From an uncultured bacterium (lineage in GTDB: Bacteria; Bacillota; Clostridia; Oscillospirales; Oscillospiraceae), in assembly GCA_949840775.1 (NCBI GenBank), contig CATKXO010000001.1:62001-126000 (forward strand): 64,000 nucleotides of DNA. The letters run 5' to 3'. The notes under the pieces were generated by a model. It saw only the letters and a program-made list of their open reading frames with translations. It was not told the origin of the DNA and did no database searches. How positions within the stretch are numbered: position 1 is the stretch's first letter; every line of letters begins with the position of its first letter. Positions 43,422-53,196 of this stretch are shown in pieces. A program made the position numbers and the translations under genes.

Positions 43422-43595
43422 TTATTCGCCCAGTTCTTCGTCGATCTTTTCGTTGAGCCAATCGGTCTTAGAGATGTTTTTTTGTTTCAGATGCTCTTCA
43501 AATCGTTCCATTTTTTGCATTTCTACCTCAACGGAGAAGTATTTAAATTTTTTTCGCCGATCTCTGAAATACTGGGCTCTGTCTCTTTGAGACAC
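43422..43595 (-). CDS. Small protein, possibly ribbon-helix-helix DNA binder
   Basis: 57 residues. I chose GTG at 43593-43595 because GGAGG lies 7 nt upstream; a longer ATG frame runs through the promoter. RDRRKKFKYFSVEVEMQKME gives a beta strand and a basic patch, then FEEHLKQKNISKTDWLNEKI gives two helices, a pattern like Arc/MetJ-type repressors. Two direct repeats in its promoter would suit autoregulation by such a protein. Confidence 0.6.
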   Translation of the reverse strand: MSQRDRAQYFRDRRKKFKYFSVEVEMQKMERFEEHLKQKNISKTDWLNEKIDEELGE

Positions 43596-43608
43596 ACTTT
43601 CACCTCCT

Positions 43609-43653
43609 TGGTTGTGCATGACCATTGTAACATGGTTGTGCATAATATGTCAA
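43609..43653 (-). promoter_or_regulatory. Promoter with two direct-repeat operator sites
   Basis: Minus strand TTGACA (43648-43653), 18 bp, TACAAT (43624-43629). ATGCACAACCA occurs twice, 24 bp apart (43609-43619 and 43633-43643): once in the spacer and once just after the -10, on the same face of the helix only roughly. Confidence 0.72.
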
Positions 43654-43654
43654 G

Positions 43655-43686
43655 AGAAAAATTTGCCCCCGGATTGCGCCGGGGGC
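43655..43686 (-). terminator. Terminator of carAB
   Basis: Minus strand GCCCCCGG-cgcaat-CCGGGGGC then AAATTTTTCTC, just after the carB stop. Confidence 0.85.
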
Positions 43687-43693
43687 TGTCTGC

Positions 43694-46600
43694 TTAAATC
43701 TTCGTAATGTCGATAGGGGTCAAATCCTCGCTGCGGCTCTGCTGCCGGACGGTGAGCAGGGCCCGGGCGGTATCTACCGAGGTGACGCAGCCCACGCCGT
43801 GTTCCACGGCGGAGCGGCGGATGCGGAAGCCGTCGGAGTCGTGCTTGCGGCCCCGGGTGGGGGTGTTGATAATCAGGTCCACGGTGCCCGAGGCGATCAT
43901 ATCCAGGATGTTGGGGTGGGCCTGAGAGACGCGGTTGACGCTCTTGCAGGCGATGCCCGCCTCGGTGAGGGTCCGGCAGGTGCCGGCGGTGGCGTACAGC
44001 TCCACACCCATCTCCTCAAAGCCCCGGGCGATGGCGATGATCTCCCCCTTGTCCTCGTCCTTCACAGTGATGATGATGCGCCCGCCCTTCTTGGGGGCCC
44101 GCATCCCGGAGCCCTTGAAGGCTTTCAGCAGGGCCTGGGGGTAGGTCTCGGCCAGGCCCAGCACCTCGCCGGTGGATTTCATCTCCGGGCCCAGGTCGGT
44201 GTCCACGTCGGTGAGCTTCTCAAAGGAGAACACCGGGGCCTTGACGGCGAAGTAGTCGGCCTCTTTGTAAATGCCGGTGCCATACTCCATGTCTTTCAGC
44301 TTCTCCCCCAGCATGACCCGGGTGGCCAGGTCGATAATGGGCACGCCGGTGACCTTGGAGATATAGGGGATGGTCCGGGAGGACCGGGGATTGACCTCAA
44401 TCACGTAGATGTCGTCGTCGTAGAGGATATACTGGGCGTTGATGAGGCCCACCACCCCCAGGTGCATGGCCATGTTCTTGGTGTGCTTGAGGATGAGCTC
44501 CCGGTGCTTGTCCTCCAGGTGGAGGGGCGGGTAGACGGCGATGGAGTCCCCCGAGTGGACCCCGGCCCGCTCCACGTGTTCCATGATGCCGGGGATGAGG
44601 ATGTCCTCCCCGTCGAAGACGCCGTCCACCTCCAGCTCCCGGCCCATGAGGTACTTGTCCACCAGAATGGGGTGCTCCTGGACGGTCATGTTGATAATCT
44701 TCATGAACTCCTCAATGTTCCGGTCGGTGTAGGCGATTTCCATGCCCTGTCCCCCCAGCACGTAGGAGGGCCGCACCAGCACCGGGTAGCCCAGCTCATT
44801 GGCGGCGGCAAGGGCCTGTTCGGTGGTGAAGACGGTCTTGCCTTTGGCCCGGGGGATGTTGCACTTGGAGAGAATTTCATCGAACCGCTCCCGGTCCTCG
44901 GCGGCGTCCACGCCGTCGGAGGAGGTGCCCAGGATGCGCACCCCCATATCGGTGAGGGCTTTGGCCAGCTTGATGGCGGTCTGCCCGCCGAACTGGACCA
45001 CCGCCCCCCAGGGTTTTTCCTGCTCCACGATGTTCTGCACGTCCTCGGCGGTGAGGGGCTCGAAGTACAGCTTGTCGGCCACGTCGAAGTCGGTGGAGAC
45101 GGTCTCGGGGTTGTTGTTGACGATGATGGTCTCACAGCCCAGCTTGCGCAGGGCCCAGACCGAGTGGACGGAGCAGTAGTCGAACTCGATACCCTGGCCG
45201 ATGCGGATGGGGCCGGAGCCCAGCACCAGCACCTTTTTCCGCCCGGACCCGTCGTCCCGAGCCTCGTTTTCCCCGTCGTAGGTGGAGTAGTAGTAGGGAG
45301 TCTCGGCGTCGAACTCGGCGGCGCAGGTGTCCACCATCTTGAAGGCGGGGATGATGCCGTACCGCTCCCGCAGGGCCTTTACCTCGGCCTGGGCCATGCC
45401 GCACAGGGCGCCGATGTAGCTGTCGGCAAAGCACATCTCCTTGGCCCGCTTCAGCGTGTCGATGTCCGGCTCACCCTTGCACCGCTTCAGCTCCTCCTCC
45501 ATGTCGATGATCCGCTTGAAGCCGTCCAGGAACCAGATGTCCATTTTGGTGATGGAGTAGATTTTCTGGGGAGAGAAACCCCGGCGCAGGGCCTCGGCCA
45601 CCACGAACAGCCGCTCGTCGGTGACGTTCACCAGCAGCTCCTCAATCTCGTCGGTGTACAGCCCCTCCAGCTTGTCCAGCTTGAGGGCCCGGACGTTCAG
45701 CTCCAGAGAGCGGATGGCCTTCATCACCGCCCCCTCGAAGGAGTTGGCGATGGCCATGACCTCGCCGGTGGCCTTCATCTGGGTACCCAGGGTGCGGCTG
45801 GCGGTGGTGAACTTGTCGAAGGGCAGGCGGGGAATCTTTAAGACGCAGTAGTCGATGGTGGGCTCGAAGCAGGCCTTGGTCTTGCCGGTGACAGCGTTGG
45901 GAATCTCGTCCAGGGTGTAGCCCAGGGCCACCTTGGCGGCGACTTTTGCGATGGGGTAGCCGGTGGCCTTGGAGGCCAGGGCGGAGGACCGGGACACCCG
46001 GGGATTGACCTCGATGACGGCGTACTCGAAGGAGTCGGGATTCAGGGCAAACTGCACATTGCACCCGCCCTCGATCTCCAGGGCGGAGATGATATCCAGG
46101 GCGGCGGAGCGGAGCATCTGGAACTCCTTGTTGGCCAGGGTCTGGGCGGGAGCCACTACGATGGAGTCGCCGGTGTGGACGCCCACGGGGTCGATGTTCT
46201 CCATGGAGCAGATGGTGATGACGTTGCCGGCGCCGTCCCGCATGACCTCGAACTCGATCTCCTTCCAGCCGGCGATGCACCGCTCGATGAGCACCTGGCC
46301 CACCCGGGACAGGTTGATGCCCCGCTCGGAAATCTCCTCCAGGGAGGCCCGGTCGTAGGCGATGCCGCCGCCGGTGCCCCCCAGGGTGTATGCGGGGCGG
46401 ACGATCACCGGGTAGCCGATGCTCTCAGCGAAGGCCACGGCGTCCCGGACGCTCTCCACCACCAAGGAGGTGACGCAGGGCTGGCCGATGGACTCCATAC
46501 AGTCCTTGAAGCCCTGGCGGTCCTCCGCCTTGCGGATGGACTCGGGGGAGGTGCCCAGCAGGCGGACGCCGTACTGCTCCAGGGTGCCGTTCTCGTGGAG

Positions 46601-46903
46601 GGCCATGGCCAGATTCAGGCCGGTCTGCCCTCCCAGGGTGGGCAGGATGGAGTCGGGCCGCTCCATCTCAATAACCTGGGTGACGGAGGGGATGTTCAGC
46701 GGCTCGATATACACGTGGTCGGCGATGTCCTTGTCGGTCATGATGGTGGCAGGGTTGGAGTTGACCAGCACCACCTCCAGGCCCTCCTCTTTCAGGGCCC
46801 GGCAGGCCTGGGTGCCGGCGTAGTCAAACTCGGCGGCCTGGCCGATGACGATGGGGCCGGAGCCCAGCACCAGGACTTTTTTCACATCAGTATACTTGGG
46901 CAT
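43694..46903 (-). CDS. carB: CarB, carbamoyl-phosphate synthase large subunit
   Basis: 1,069 residues, normal length. It makes carbamoyl phosphate from bicarbonate, ammonia (tunnelled from CarA) and 2 ATP. Two homologous ATP-grasp halves: [20 protein letters not shown] starts the first and [20 protein letters not shown] starts the second at about 555. The C-terminal MGS-like allosteric domain (about 935-1069, [16 protein letters not shown]...INTPTRG) is present. The ATG overlaps the carA stop by one base (TAATG), so translation is coupled. Confidence 0.97.
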   Translation of the reverse strand: MPKYTDVKKVLVLGSGPIVIGQAAEFDYAGTQACRALKEEGLEVVLVNSNPATIMTDKDIADHVYIEPLNIPSVTQVIEMERPDSILPTLGGQTGLNLAMALHENGTLEQYGVRLLGTSPESIRKAEDRQGFKDCMESIGQPCVTSLVVESVRDAVAFAESIGYPVIVRPAYTLGGTGGGIAYDRASLEEISERGINLSRVGQVLIERCIAGWKEIEFEVMRDGAGNVITICSMENIDPVGVHTGDSIVVAPAQTLANKEFQMLRSAALDIISALEIEGGCNVQFALNPDSFEYAVIEVNPRVSRSSALASKATGYPIAKVAAKVALGYTLDEIPNAVTGKTKACFEPTIDYCVLKIPRLPFDKFTTASRTLGTQMKATGEVMAIANSFEGAVMKAIRSLELNVRALKLDKLEGLYTDEIEELLVNVTDERLFVVAEALRRGFSPQKIYSITKMDIWFLDGFKRIIDMEEELKRCKGEPDIDTLKRAKEMCFADSYIGALCGMAQAEVKALRERYGIIPAFKMVDTCAAEFDAETPYYYSTYDGENEARDDGSGRKKVLVLGSGPIRIGQGIEFDYCSVHSVWALRKLGCETIIVNNNPETVSTDFDVADKLYFEPLTAEDVQNIVEQEKPWGAVVQFGGQTAIKLAKALTDMGVRILGTSSDGVDAAEDRERFDEILSKCNIPRAKGKTVFTTEQALAAANELGYPVLVRPSYVLGGQGMEIAYTDRNIEEFMKIINMTVQEHPILVDKYLMGRELEVDGVFDGEDILIPGIMEHVERAGVHSGDSIAVYPPLHLEDKHRELILKHTKNMAMHLGVVGLINAQYILYDDDIYVIEVNPRSSRTIPYISKVTGVPIIDLATRVMLGEKLKDMEYGTGIYKEADYFAVKAPVFSFEKLTDVDTDLGPEMKSTGEVLGLAETYPQALLKAFKGSGMRAPKKGGRIIITVKDEDKGEIIAIARGFEEMGVELYATAGTCRTLTEAGIACKSVNRVSQAHPNILDMIASGTVDLIINTPTRGRKHDSDGFRIRRSAVEHGVGCVTSVDTARALLTVRQQSRSEDLTPIDITKI

Positions 46904-47997
46904 TACTGAGCACCTCCCTTTTTCGCAGCCATGTTGTCGATAAAGCGGTTGAACAGATACTCGGTGTCCTTGGGGCCGGCGTTGGCCTCGGGGTGAAACT
47001 GGGTGGTGAAGCAGTTGGGCCGCTTGTACCGCAGGCCCTCGCAGGTGCCGTCGTTCACGTTGATATGGCTCACCTCGGCCACGGCGGGGTCCACGGAATC
47101 GGCCAGCACCATGTAGCCGTGATTCTGGCTGGTGATGAACACCCGGCCCTTCTCCACGTCCCGGACGGGGTGGTTGCCCCCCCGGTGGCCGTAGGCCAGC
47201 CGGCCGGTTTTGGCCCCGGTGGCCAGGGCCAGCAGCTGGTGGCCCAGGCAGACGCCGAAGAGGGGGATGTCGCTGGCGTACAGCTTTTTCAGCTCTTCAA
47301 TGATGGCGGTGTTCTCCGCCGGGTCGCCGGGGCCGTTACTGAGCATCACCCCGTCGTATCCCCCGGCCAGCACCTCCTCCGCGGAGGTGGAGGCGGGCAG
47401 GGCGGTGACTTTACAGCCCCGCTTGCGCAGGCACTCGATCATGTGCTGCTTCACGCCGTAGTCCATCATGGCCACGTGGAAGCGCTCCTCCCCGCAGGCG
47501 GGGAAGACCTCCGGCTCGGTCCGGGTGACCAGGGGGACGGTGTTTTCCACCTTGTAGGCTTTCAGCTGCTCCAGCACCTGGGCGATATTAAAATGCTCCG
47601 CACAGGTGAGCATTCCGTTCATGCTCCCCTCATTGCGGAGAATCTTGGTCAGCGCCCGGGTGTCCACACCCTGGATGCCGGTGATATTATGCTCTTTCAG
47701 ATAGCTGCCCAGGTCGCCCTCACAGCGGAAGTTGCTCCCCCGGGGGGACAGGTGCCGCACCACAAAGGCCTCCACCCAGGGTTTGCGGGACTCGTTGTCC
47801 TCGCTGTTCACGCCGTAGTTGCCGATGAGGGGGTAGGACATGACCACGCCCTGTCCGGCGTAGGAGGGGTCGGTAAGAATCTCCTGGTAGCCGGCCATGG
47901 AGGTGTTGAACACCATCTCGCATACCCGCGTCTCGGTAGAGCCGATGCTGGTGCCGGAGAAAATGCTCCCGTTGGCTAAGATCAAGGTCGCTTTCAT
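46903..47997 (-). CDS. carA: CarA, carbamoyl-phosphate synthase small subunit
   Basis: 364 residues. The N-terminal CPSase small-chain domain is followed by a class I glutaminase domain: Cys250 in [13 protein letters not shown] is the nucleophile and [12 protein letters not shown] holds the His/Glu pair. It feeds ammonia to CarB. With argCJBD in the same window and no second carAB seen, it probably serves both arginine and pyrimidine synthesis. AACGATG start; own promoter 55-85 bp upstream. Confidence 0.97.
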   Translation of the reverse strand: MKATLILANGSIFSGTSIGSTETRVCEMVFNTSMAGYQEILTDPSYAGQGVVMSYPLIGNYGVNSEDNESRKPWVEAFVVRHLSPRGSNFRCEGDLGSYLKEHNITGIQGVDTRALTKILRNEGSMNGMLTCAEHFNIAQVLEQLKAYKVENTVPLVTRTEPEVFPACGEERFHVAMMDYGVKQHMIECLRKRGCKVTALPASTSAEEVLAGGYDGVMLSNGPGDPAENTAIIEELKKLYASDIPLFGVCLGHQLLALATGAKTGRLAYGHRGGNHPVRDVEKGRVFITSQNHGYMVLADSVDPAVAEVSHINVNDGTCEGLRYKRPNCFTTQFHPEANAGPKDTEYLFNRFIDNMAAKKGGAQ

Positions 47998-48051
47998 CGT
48001 TCGTTCACTCGCCTTTCCGTTCCAGTTCTAAAGCCCGTATGTAATCAAGTT

Positions 48052-48080
48052 ATTTTATCGAAAAATCCGCTTCTTTGCAA
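48052..48080 (-). promoter_or_regulatory. Promoter of carAB
   Basis: Minus strand TTGCAA, 17 bp, TAAAAT. The leader is only about 50 nt, too short for a PyrR attenuator. Confidence 0.7.
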
Positions 48081-48192
48081 GATGGCGTTTTCCCTTTTTC
48101 TGTATAAATATCCGGGGGAATATTGGGCATTTCGGCAGGATAAAATTTCGCGGGCCGGGAAAGACTGTAAATTGCACTGTGATTTAAGATTA

Positions 48193-48265
48193 TGTGGGCT
48201 CCGCCGCCCTCGGCGGGGCATTTGATGGACGGGATGAATGGCCCGCCCAGAGGGGCGGGCCCCAC
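48193..48265. repeat. GC palindromes upstream of the DUF421 gene
   Basis: gtgggctccgccgccctcggcggggc and ggcccgcccagaggggcgggccccac: two hairpins enclosed by an outer GTGGG/CCCAC pairing. Same style as the other palindromes, with GTGG/CCAC instead of GTAG/CTAC. Confidence 0.7.
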
Positions 48266-48290
48266 AAAATGATTTTTGGAGGCGTTGCTT

Positions 48291-48971
48291 TTGTTTACCG
48301 GCCTTTTGCGCACCATCATCCTATACATCCTTATCATCACCGGGGTTCGGCTGATGGGCAAGCGGCAGGTGGGGGAGCTGGAGCCCTCGGAGCTGGTGCT
48401 CTCCCTCATCATCGCGGACCTGGCTTCGGTGCCCATGCAGGACTACGGCATCCCTCTGCTCACTGGAGTGGTGCCCATCCTCACCCTGCTATCGGTGACC
48501 ATGATTCTGTCGGTGCTCACCATGAAAAGCGTCACCTTCCGGGCGCTGCTCTGCGGCCGGCCCAGCATGGTGGTGCGGGACGGCGCCCTGGACCAGAGGG
48601 AGATGGCCAAGACCCGCCTCACCGTGGACGAGCTGCTGGAGGAGCTGCGGATGAAGGGCTACACCGACCTGAGCCAGATCAAGTACGCCATTCTGGAGAC
48701 CAACGGCCAGCTGTCCGTTCTGCCCTATGCCAACCAGAAGCCCCCCACGGCCCGAGACCTGAAGGTGAGCGTGGAGGAGGGGGGGCTGCCCCGGGTGGTG
48801 GTCAGCGACGGCCGCCTGCTGGAGCAGAACCTGAAAGCCCTGGGCCACGACCGCCCCTGGCTGGACAGGCAGCTGGCCCAGCGGGGATGCAGGGATCTGG
48901 ACAAGGTATTCCTCCTGCTGGTGGACGAGGGGGACGCCGTCTATTTTGCCCAAAAGGACGAGAGCGCGTAG
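48291..48971 (+). CDS. DUF421 (YetF/YdfS-like) membrane protein
   Basis: About 226 residues from TTG 48291, which has GGAGG 8 nt upstream; earlier TTG codons overlap that site. Three N-terminal spans (TIILYILIITGVRLMGKRQVG is the family signature), then a cytosolic domain with MKGYTDLSQIKYAILETNGQ and the ALG(H) tail. In Bacillus, related proteins sit in spore or cell-envelope operons; the biochemical role is not settled. The next gene codes DUF4363, a frequent partner in Clostridia. Confidence 0.9.
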   Translation: MFTGLLRTIILYILIITGVRLMGKRQVGELEPSELVLSLIIADLASVPMQDYGIPLLTGVVPILTLLSVTMILSVLTMKSVTFRALLCGRPSMVVRDGALDQREMAKTRLTVDELLEELRMKGYTDLSQIKYAILETNGQLSVLPYANQKPPTARDLKVSVEEGGLPRVVVSDGRLLEQNLKALGHDRPWLDRQLAQRGCRDLDKVFLLLVDEGDAVYFAQKDESA

Positions 48972-48982
48972 GAGGGAAGCGG

Positions 48983-49363
48983 ATGAAACGACTTTATATC
49001 GCGGCGGCTCTGCTGGTGCTGCTGCTGGCGGCCAGCCTGGCCAACGGCTGGTATGCGGCGAAGATCACCGGCAGTATGCGGGAGCAGCTGGACCAGGCCC
49101 AGGCCCTGGCAGAGCAGGACGATTGGAGCCGGGCGGAGGCCCTTACCCGTCAGGCCTATGAGGACTGGCAGAGCCGCCACTTCTACTTCCACACTACCAT
49201 GCGCCACAGTGACACCGATCAGATTTTGCGCACCTTCCGCTCGGTGCTGGAGTATTTGAAGCTCCAGGAGCCGGACCAGTATAACGCCGCCAACGCCGAC
49301 CTGATGGCCCAGCTGGAGCTGCTGGCCGAGATGGAACAGCCCGCAATAGCCAATGTGCTGTAA
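48983..49363 (+). CDS. DUF4363 protein
   Basis: 126 residues, start MKRLYIAAALLVLLLAASLA after GGAGGG. One N-terminal membrane anchor or signal, then a helical extracytoplasmic domain with HFYFHTTMRHSDTDQILRT and the acidic helix that define DUF4363. It is 11 bp downstream of the DUF421 gene, so the two are surely co-expressed and may interact. Confidence 0.85.
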   Translation: MKRLYIAAALLVLLLAASLANGWYAAKITGSMREQLDQAQALAEQDDWSRAEALTRQAYEDWQSRHFYFHTTMRHSDTDQILRTFRSVLEYLKLQEPDQYNAANADLMAQLELLAEMEQPAIANVL

Positions 49364-49367
49364 AAAA

Positions 49368-49403
49368 GCGTATCTCCCGCCTTTGGGAGATGCGCTCATT
49401 TTT
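49368..49403 (+). terminator. Terminator after the DUF421-DUF4363 pair
   Basis: GCGTATCTCCC-gcctt-tGGGAGATGCGC followed by tcattttt. Confidence 0.88.
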
Positions 49404-49508
49404 GGCTTGCGGAACATACGGAGAGAATCAGGAGCCCGGCAAAGGGCCGCTTAAAAGACAGAAGATATATAAAAGTATAATTTACGAAAAAAATTTTTCA
49501 AAAAATAC

Positions 49509-49537
49509 TTTACAGCAGGGAGGGAATGTGCTATACT
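49509..49537 (+). promoter_or_regulatory. Promoter of the transglutaminase-like lipoprotein gene
   Basis: TTTACA, 17 bp, TATACT, with an upstream TG. A CCTCCCC/GGGGAGG stem lies at 49562-49579 in the leader, before the ribosome site. Confidence 0.75.
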
Positions 49538-49617
49538 GACCCTACCAAAAGGAAAAAACGTCCTCCCCGTCTTGGGGAGGCGCTGTGCTTGCTATGTATG
49601 AAAGAGGTGCTTTAACT

Positions 49618-50715
49618 ATGAAGGTTATGAAGCGGTTGCTTCCCCTGAGCATGGCGCTGGCCATGCTGCTGACCAGCTGCGGGCAGACTGGCGGCTCTTC
49701 CTCCGCCGTCTCGTCCTCCGCTGACGGCTCCTCCCCTGATGTGGCTCTGGAGGATATTTACACCGACCGGGTGGAGCTGGGCGAGATTATCCTCAACGAC
49801 GACGGCCTTAGCGTGGAGGGGGATATCAGCGTTGATACAGGCGAAGACGGAGATGTCAGCATCCCGGACGGGGATGTACCTATGGCTGCAACCCCTATGC
49901 CCCTGGCTGATGCCTCGGTTAAGCAGGTGAAGGAGAACAGCCGGGTAAAGATTGATTACTCCAACTCCAACGACGGCTATGTGATGGTCAACTTTACCGG
50001 GACCACCAGGACCCGGCTGAAGGTACAGGTTGCCTGCCCCACCCCCAAGCTGGTGTATACTTATGACCTGAAAGCGGGCGAGTGGACCACCTTCCCCCTG
50101 ACCGACGGCAACGGCAGCTATACTGTGACTGTGCTGGAGAACACCAGCGGCTCCAAGTATGCTCAGGTGCTTTCCACCAAGTTCAGCATACAGCTGACCG
50201 ACGAGTTCTCCCCTTTCCTGCGGCCCAACCAGTATGTGGACTACAGCGGGGCCGCCAATACCATCGCCAAGGCGTCTGAGCTGGCCAAGGGCGAGACCGA
50301 CCCGCTGAAGCTGGTGGAAGTGATCTACAAGTATGTGGTGAAAAACCTCACCTATGACAAGCAGCGGGCCGCCACCGTAAAGAGCGGCTATCTGCCCAAT
50401 CTGGACAGTGTGCTGGCTGAAAAGAAGGGCATCTGCTTTGACTATGCCGCCCTGATGACCGGTATGCTCCGGAGCCTGGGCGTGCCCTGCAAGCTGGTGA
50501 CGGGGTACGTCCCCCTGGGCAACGGCCAGACCGGCTACCACGCCTGGATCAGCGTCTGGTCTGATGAGACTGGCTGGGTGGAGGGCGCCGTCTACTTTGA
50601 CGGCACCGCCTGGCAGCGGATGGACCCCACGTTTGCCTCCTCCGGCAACAGCAGCGACGCGATCATGCAGTTTATTGGCGACGGGACCAACTACAGCGTG
50701 AAATATATTTATTGA
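49618..50715 (+). CDS. Transglutaminase-like lipoprotein
   Basis: 365 residues from ATG 49618 (AGAGGTG upstream). Signal peptide with lipobox LLTSC, so it is lipidated on Cys21 and held outside the membrane. A Ser-rich linker is followed by a beta domain (about 100-200) and a transglutaminase/protease-like fold with Cys273 (KKGICFDYAALMTGMLRSLG), His308 (GYHAWISVW) and Asp336 (RMDPTFA): a complete catalytic triad. The family includes peptidases and cross-linkers; the substrate is unknown. It lies just upstream of a pilus-like operon, but with a strong terminator between. Confidence 0.9.
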   Translation: MKVMKRLLPLSMALAMLLTSCGQTGGSSSAVSSSADGSSPDVALEDIYTDRVELGEIILNDDGLSVEGDISVDTGEDGDVSIPDGDVPMAATPMPLADASVKQVKENSRVKIDYSNSNDGYVMVNFTGTTRTRLKVQVACPTPKLVYTYDLKAGEWTTFPLTDGNGSYTVTVLENTSGSKYAQVLSTKFSIQLTDEFSPFLRPNQYVDYSGAANTIAKASELAKGETDPLKLVEVIYKYVVKNLTYDKQRAATVKSGYLPNLDSVLAEKKGICFDYAALMTGMLRSLGVPCKLVTGYVPLGNGQTGYHAWISVWSDETGWVEGAVYFDGTAWQRMDPTFASSGNSSDAIMQFIGDGTNYSVKYIY

Positions 50716-50758
50716 TTGGACAGGAAAAATCCCCTTTACGAACAGGAGAATTTGCGTT

Positions 50759-50793
50759 AAAATGGGCTTACAGGGATGTAAGCCCATTTTTTT
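50759..50793 (+). terminator. Terminator after the lipoprotein gene
   Basis: AAATGGGCTTAC-agggat-GTAAGCCCATTT plus TTTTTTT. Canonical. Confidence 0.95.
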
Positions 50794-50888
50794 AGCGTCC
50801 AATTCTTTTTTGCGCCCGCCGTCTTCCCAGGGGCGGAGGAAAAAAGCTGAGTTGGAAGCGCTGAAATCAAGAGGATAGGAGTTATTTC

Positions 50889-51932
50889 ATGGAGAAGAAC
50901 CTGATTTCACACGAGGCCCTTTCTGCCCTGTGCCTGGAGCTGTCTATGCTGTTTCACGCGGGGGTGGCGGCGGGGGATGCCCTGACCCTGCTGGCGGAGG
51001 AGAGCGACAAGGCCTATCAGGGCATGCTGTCCGATATGGCGGGTCAGATGGATATGGGGTCCACCCTGGCCGCCGCCATGCGGGAGACAGGGCGGTTTCC
51101 CCTCTATGTCTGCGGCCTGGTGGAGGTGGGCGAACAGGCCGGCCGCACCGAGGAGGCCCTGGAGGCCCTGGCCCGGTATTACGAGAGCCGCGCCCGGCTG
51201 GACCGGCGCATCAAAAGCGCCCTGCTGTACCCGGCGGTGATGCTGCTGCTGATGCTGGTGGTCATCGGAGTGCTGCTGGTCCGGGTCCTGCCCATTTTCA
51301 ACGATGTATACGCCTCTCTGGGCGGGCGGCTCACCGGCGTGGCCGGGGGCCTGCTGGTGCTGGGCCGCTGGCTGGACGGGGCTATGCCTGTGATGTGGGT
51401 GCTGCTGGCCGCTGTGGTGGTCTTCCTGGCCGCCTTTGCCGCCATCCCCGCGTTCCGTGAAAGACTGACTGTCCTCTGGCGGAAGAGGCAGGGGGACAAA
51501 GGGATTGCCCGGAAAATGAACGACGCCCGCCTGGCCCAGGCGCTGTCTATGGGCATGGCCAGCGGAATGCCGGTGGAGGAGGCGGTGCGGCTGGCCTCCG
51601 GGTTGCTGGAGGACGTTCCCCAGGCCAAGGCCCGGTGTGTGGACTGCTGTGCCCGGCTGGACCAGGGGGAGCGGGTGAGCACAGCCATGAAGGAGAGCGG
51701 ACTGCTGCCCGCCGGCTCCTGCCGTCTGCTGGAGCTGGGCCAGCGGGGCGGCGCGGGGGACACCGCCATGGAGAAAATCGCCGCCGGCCTGTCTGAGGAC
51801 AGCGAACTGGCCCTGGAGGAGAAGGTGAGCCGGGTGGAGCCTGCCCTGGTGCTGGTCTGCTCCATTCTGGTGGGGCTGATTTTGCTGTCTGTGATGCTGC
51901 CTCTGATGCACATCATGTCGGCCATTGGGTGA
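50889..51932 (+). CDS. PilC/GspF-type platform protein
   Basis: 347 residues, inner-membrane platform of type II secretion/type IV pilus machines. Two T2SF domains (about 12-130 and 210-330), each with LSMLFHAGV or SMGMASGMP followed by a GERV/GSTL helix. Three spans at about 108-137, 168-190 and 318-342. It is a little shorter than classical PilC (about 400) because the N-terminal segment is missing. First gene of a rightward set with four small membrane proteins and a PilT-like ATPase. Confidence 0.9.
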   Translation: MEKNLISHEALSALCLELSMLFHAGVAAGDALTLLAEESDKAYQGMLSDMAGQMDMGSTLAAAMRETGRFPLYVCGLVEVGEQAGRTEEALEALARYYESRARLDRRIKSALLYPAVMLLLMLVVIGVLLVRVLPIFNDVYASLGGRLTGVAGGLLVLGRWLDGAMPVMWVLLAAVVVFLAAFAAIPAFRERLTVLWRKRQGDKGIARKMNDARLAQALSMGMASGMPVEEAVRLASGLLEDVPQAKARCVDCCARLDQGERVSTAMKESGLLPAGSCRLLELGQRGGAGDTAMEKIAAGLSEDSELALEEKVSRVEPALVLVCSILVGLILLSVMLPLMHIMSAIG

Positions 51933-51938
51933 CAGGCC

Positions 51939-52259
51939 ATGAAAAAACGGTCATTTTTGGGCCCGCTGCTGCGGGGGCTGCTGCTGCCGGCGGCCTGTAT
52001 CGCGGTGCTGGTGTTTTTCTCCACGGCGCTGAACAGCCTGAACAGCGGCCACGAGGAGGAGGACCAGCACCAGCTGAAGGAGGCGCTGCGCCGGGGCTGT
52101 GTGGCGTGCTACGCCTCAGAGGGAGTTTACCCCCCCAATCTGGATTATTTAAAGGAGCGCTACGGCGTCCAGGTGGATGAGAAGCGGTACACGGTGATGT
52201 ACGATGTATTCGCGGACAATCTGATGCCGGATATTACTGTGCTGGTGAATGTGCCATGA
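51939..52259 (+). CDS. Pilus-operon single-span protein 1
   Basis: 106 residues, 6 bp after the platform gene. Basic start MKKRSFLGPLLRGLL, one span (about 8-30), then a soluble domain with GCVACYASEGVYPPNLDYLK; two Cys may pair. Pseudopilin-like shape, but no prepilin peptidase site with Glu5 is seen. Overlaps the next gene by 4 bp. Confidence 0.72.
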   Translation: MKKRSFLGPLLRGLLLPAACIAVLVFFSTALNSLNSGHEEEDQHQLKEALRRGCVACYASEGVYPPNLDYLKERYGVQVDEKRYTVMYDVFADNLMPDITVLVNVP

Positions 52260-52741
52260 GAAAAAGAACCATCCAACATCAAATCGACGGCCTGGCCGCC
52301 CTGCTGCTGTTCGGGGTGTTTGCGGTGTGCGTCCTGGCGGTGCTGCTCACCGGGGCGGACGCCTACCGCCGCCTGACGGTCCGGGACCAGGCGGCCTTTG
52401 ACCGGCGGTCCTGCACCCAGTATATCGCCACCAAGGTGCGTCAGGCCGACGCCGGTGACGGCAACATCGCTGTGGAGGACATCGGCGGCGCCCAGGCCCT
52501 GGTCCTGGACGCGGGACAGGAGTATGTCACCTACCTCTACAGCTACGACGGCTGGCTGTGGGAGCTGTACACCTGGGCGGGGGAGCCCCCCGTCCCCGGC
52601 GACGGCCGGCAGCTGCTGGAGACGGAGCGGGTGAGCTGGTCTTTGGAGGAGCTGCTGCTTACGGCGGAGATCGCCCTGCCCGGCGGGGCGGAGGACACCC
52701 TCCTGCTGAACCTGCGGAGCGGAGAGGGGTGGGCCGCATGA
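52256..52741 (+). CDS. Pilus-operon single-span protein 2 (DUF4860-like)
   Basis: 161 residues. MRKRTIQHQIDGLAALLLFG has a positively charged start and a span to about 35; RRSCTQYIATKVRQAD is like the helix of minor pseudopilins, with a beta-rich end. Overlaps its neighbours by 4 bp on both sides (ATGA), so all are translated in a chain. Confidence 0.75.
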   Translation: MRKRTIQHQIDGLAALLLFGVFAVCVLAVLLTGADAYRRLTVRDQAAFDRRSCTQYIATKVRQADAGDGNIAVEDIGGAQALVLDAGQEYVTYLYSYDGWLWELYTWAGEPPVPGDGRQLLETERVSWSLEELLLTAEIALPGGAEDTLLLNLRSGEGWAA

Positions 52742-53196
52742 CAAGGAGCAAAGCGCCCCTGGCTATGATGGAGCAGATGGTGATGCTGCTGGTGTTTGCC
52801 CTGGCCGCCGCCCTGTGCCTCCAGGCCTTTGTAAAGTCCGACGAGATGTCCAAGCGGGGGGAGGCCCGGGATCGGGCTGCCGCCCTGTGCCAGAATGCCG
52901 CCGAGACCCTCCGCGCTACCGGCGGCGACTTCTCATGGGCGGAGAAGCAGCTGCGCCCGGAGGGCGGCGCTGTGTCCGAGAGCACAGAAGACGCCCTGCT
53001 CATTGGCTATGATGAGGACTGGAACGAGCCCTCTGCCCACGGCAAGGCTACGTGCTACAACCTGAGAGCCCAGCGGGTGGACAGCGGAACGGCCGGTTTA
53101 AGCAAGGCGGCCGTCTGGGTGGAGCTGTTTGAAGGGGAGGATGAACCCCTGTTTGAGATTGAAGTGGCCTGGCAGGAGGTGAGCCCCCATGGTTGA
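52738..53196 (+). CDS. Pilus-operon single-span protein 3
   Basis: 152 residues from ATG 52738, which overlaps the previous stop as ATGA. MMEQMVMLLVFALAAALCLQ is the hydrophobic helix; RDRAAALCQNAAETLRATGG continues it as a long alpha-helix, as in pilins. C-terminal beta strands (ATCYNLRAQ, AVWVELFEG). No recognisable cleavage motif. Confidence 0.73.
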   Translation: MTRSKAPLAMMEQMVMLLVFALAAALCLQAFVKSDEMSKRGEARDRAAALCQNAAETLRATGGDFSWAEKQLRPEGGAVSESTEDALLIGYDEDWNEPSAHGKATCYNLRAQRVDSGTAGLSKAAVWVELFEGEDEPLFEIEVAWQEVSPHG

